Positions 63,597-64,000 of a stretch of DNA of 64,000 nt are shown here, in pieces. The notes under the pieces are model-generated. The model worked only from the letters and a program-made list of their open reading frames with translations. It was not told the DNA's origin and made no database searches. Each line of letters begins with the position of its first letter. Position 1 is the first letter of the stretch. The position numbers and the translations under genes are program-made. The stretch covers positions 1 to 64,000 of the forward strand of contig JAIOIW010000025.1 in the NCBI GenBank assembly GCA_019912385.1. The letters run 5' to 3'. This stretch comes from Notoacmeibacter sp. Lineage in GTDB: Bacteria > Pseudomonadota > Alphaproteobacteria > Rhizobiales > Rhizobiaceae.

Positions 63597-64000
63597 GTGA
63601 ACAAACCGCAAAGCTATTTTCACCTCCACCTGATCTCCGATGCGACCGGAGAGACCCTGTTGGCGGCCGGCCGTGCGGCGGCGGCACAATATTCAAATGC
63701 GCGCTCCATCGAGCATATCTACCCGCTGATCCGCACCGCAAAACAGATCGAGCGGGTGTTGCAGGATATCGACGAGGAACCCGGCATCGTTCTCTATACC
63801 GTCGTTGACAAGGACCTGGCGCGAAAGATCGACGATGGTTGCGCCGCCATGGGCCTACCCTGCGTATCGGTCCTGGAGCCCGTACTTACCGTATTCCAGT
63901 CGTACCTCGGCGCGCCGGCTGGCCGCCGCGTGGGCGCACAGCATGTCCTTGACGCCGAGTATTTCCGCCGCATCGACGCTCTCAATTTCACGATGGAACA
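63597..64000 (+). CDS. Pyruvate,phosphate dikinase regulatory protein (DUF299/PDRP), 3' truncated by window
   Basis: A frame opening with GTG 63597 encodes [20 protein letters not shown] and [20 protein letters not shown], the N-terminus of the DUF299 family. These bifunctional kinase/pyrophosphorylases phosphorylate and dephosphorylate the active-site Thr of pyruvate,phosphate dikinase or PEP synthase. The family Rossmann-like P-loop lies further on, outside the window. The gene is divergent from hemE across the putative origin. Start codon GTG gives the family N-terminus. Confidence 0.92.
   Translation, partial: MNKPQSYFHLHLISDATGETLLAAGRAAAAQYSNARSIEHIYPLIRTAKQIERVLQDIDEEPGIVLYTVVDKDLARKIDDGCAAMGLPCVSVLEPVLTVFQSYLGAPAGRRVGAQHVLDAEYFRRIDALNFTME

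Overview
The window looks like chromosomal DNA of an alphaproteobacterium, most likely Rhizobiales. Three things point there: GC-rich coding sequence, an imuB-dnaE2 mutasome cassette, and the replication-origin neighbourhood holA / parB-parA-rsmG-mnmG-mnmE-rho-hemJ-hemE / PPDK regulatory protein. The hemE to PPDK-regulator intergenic region (63193-63596) carries several near-consensus DnaA boxes and an AT-rich patch, and is the expected place for oriC. Four parS-like palindromes lie 5-7 kb away, in rsmG and between mnmG and mnmE.

Left core (1-7804): the 3' end of imuB, dnaE2, a TetR regulator, then a minus-strand housekeeping run (Trm112-like protein, Lon-N protein, thioredoxin/TPR co-chaperone, YbaK/ProX-type deacylase) and tRNA-Gly(GCC).

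Accessory region (7759-44831): a 46-bp copy of the 3' end of tRNA-Gly recurs 37 kb downstream at 44786-44831, so the DNA between is best read as an integrated genomic island. It carries MscS; a two-gene SIR2-like operon that looks like an anti-phage system; a NosD-like beta-helix protein with a duplicated-domain secreted partner; a CoiA-like nuclease; and a mobile-element core (tyrosine integrase, primase/VapE helicase, AlpA-type protein, XRE repressor). These are followed by IS21/IS630 debris, a run of large uncharacterised exported proteins, an outer-membrane protein built from three successive barrels, a TetR-TRAP-OsmC operon, IS1380 debris, a second NosD-like gene and a remnant of the second partner gene. 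An IS481-type element (44841-45966) sits just outside the right boundary and splits the flanking repeat.

Catabolic operon (46065-52891): a divergent TetR regulator, then a complete ABC importer (binding protein, permease, ATPase), a creatininase-family amidohydrolase, two SDR dehydrogenases and a ureohydrolase, tightly packed on the plus strand. The set suggests uptake and breakdown of an amide- or guanidino-containing compound. It lies where leuS-lptE would be expected upstream of holA.

Right core (53096-64000): holA on plus, then a long minus-strand run to hemE, the putative oriC, and the start of the PPDK regulator leaving the window. No CRISPR array or rRNA was seen.
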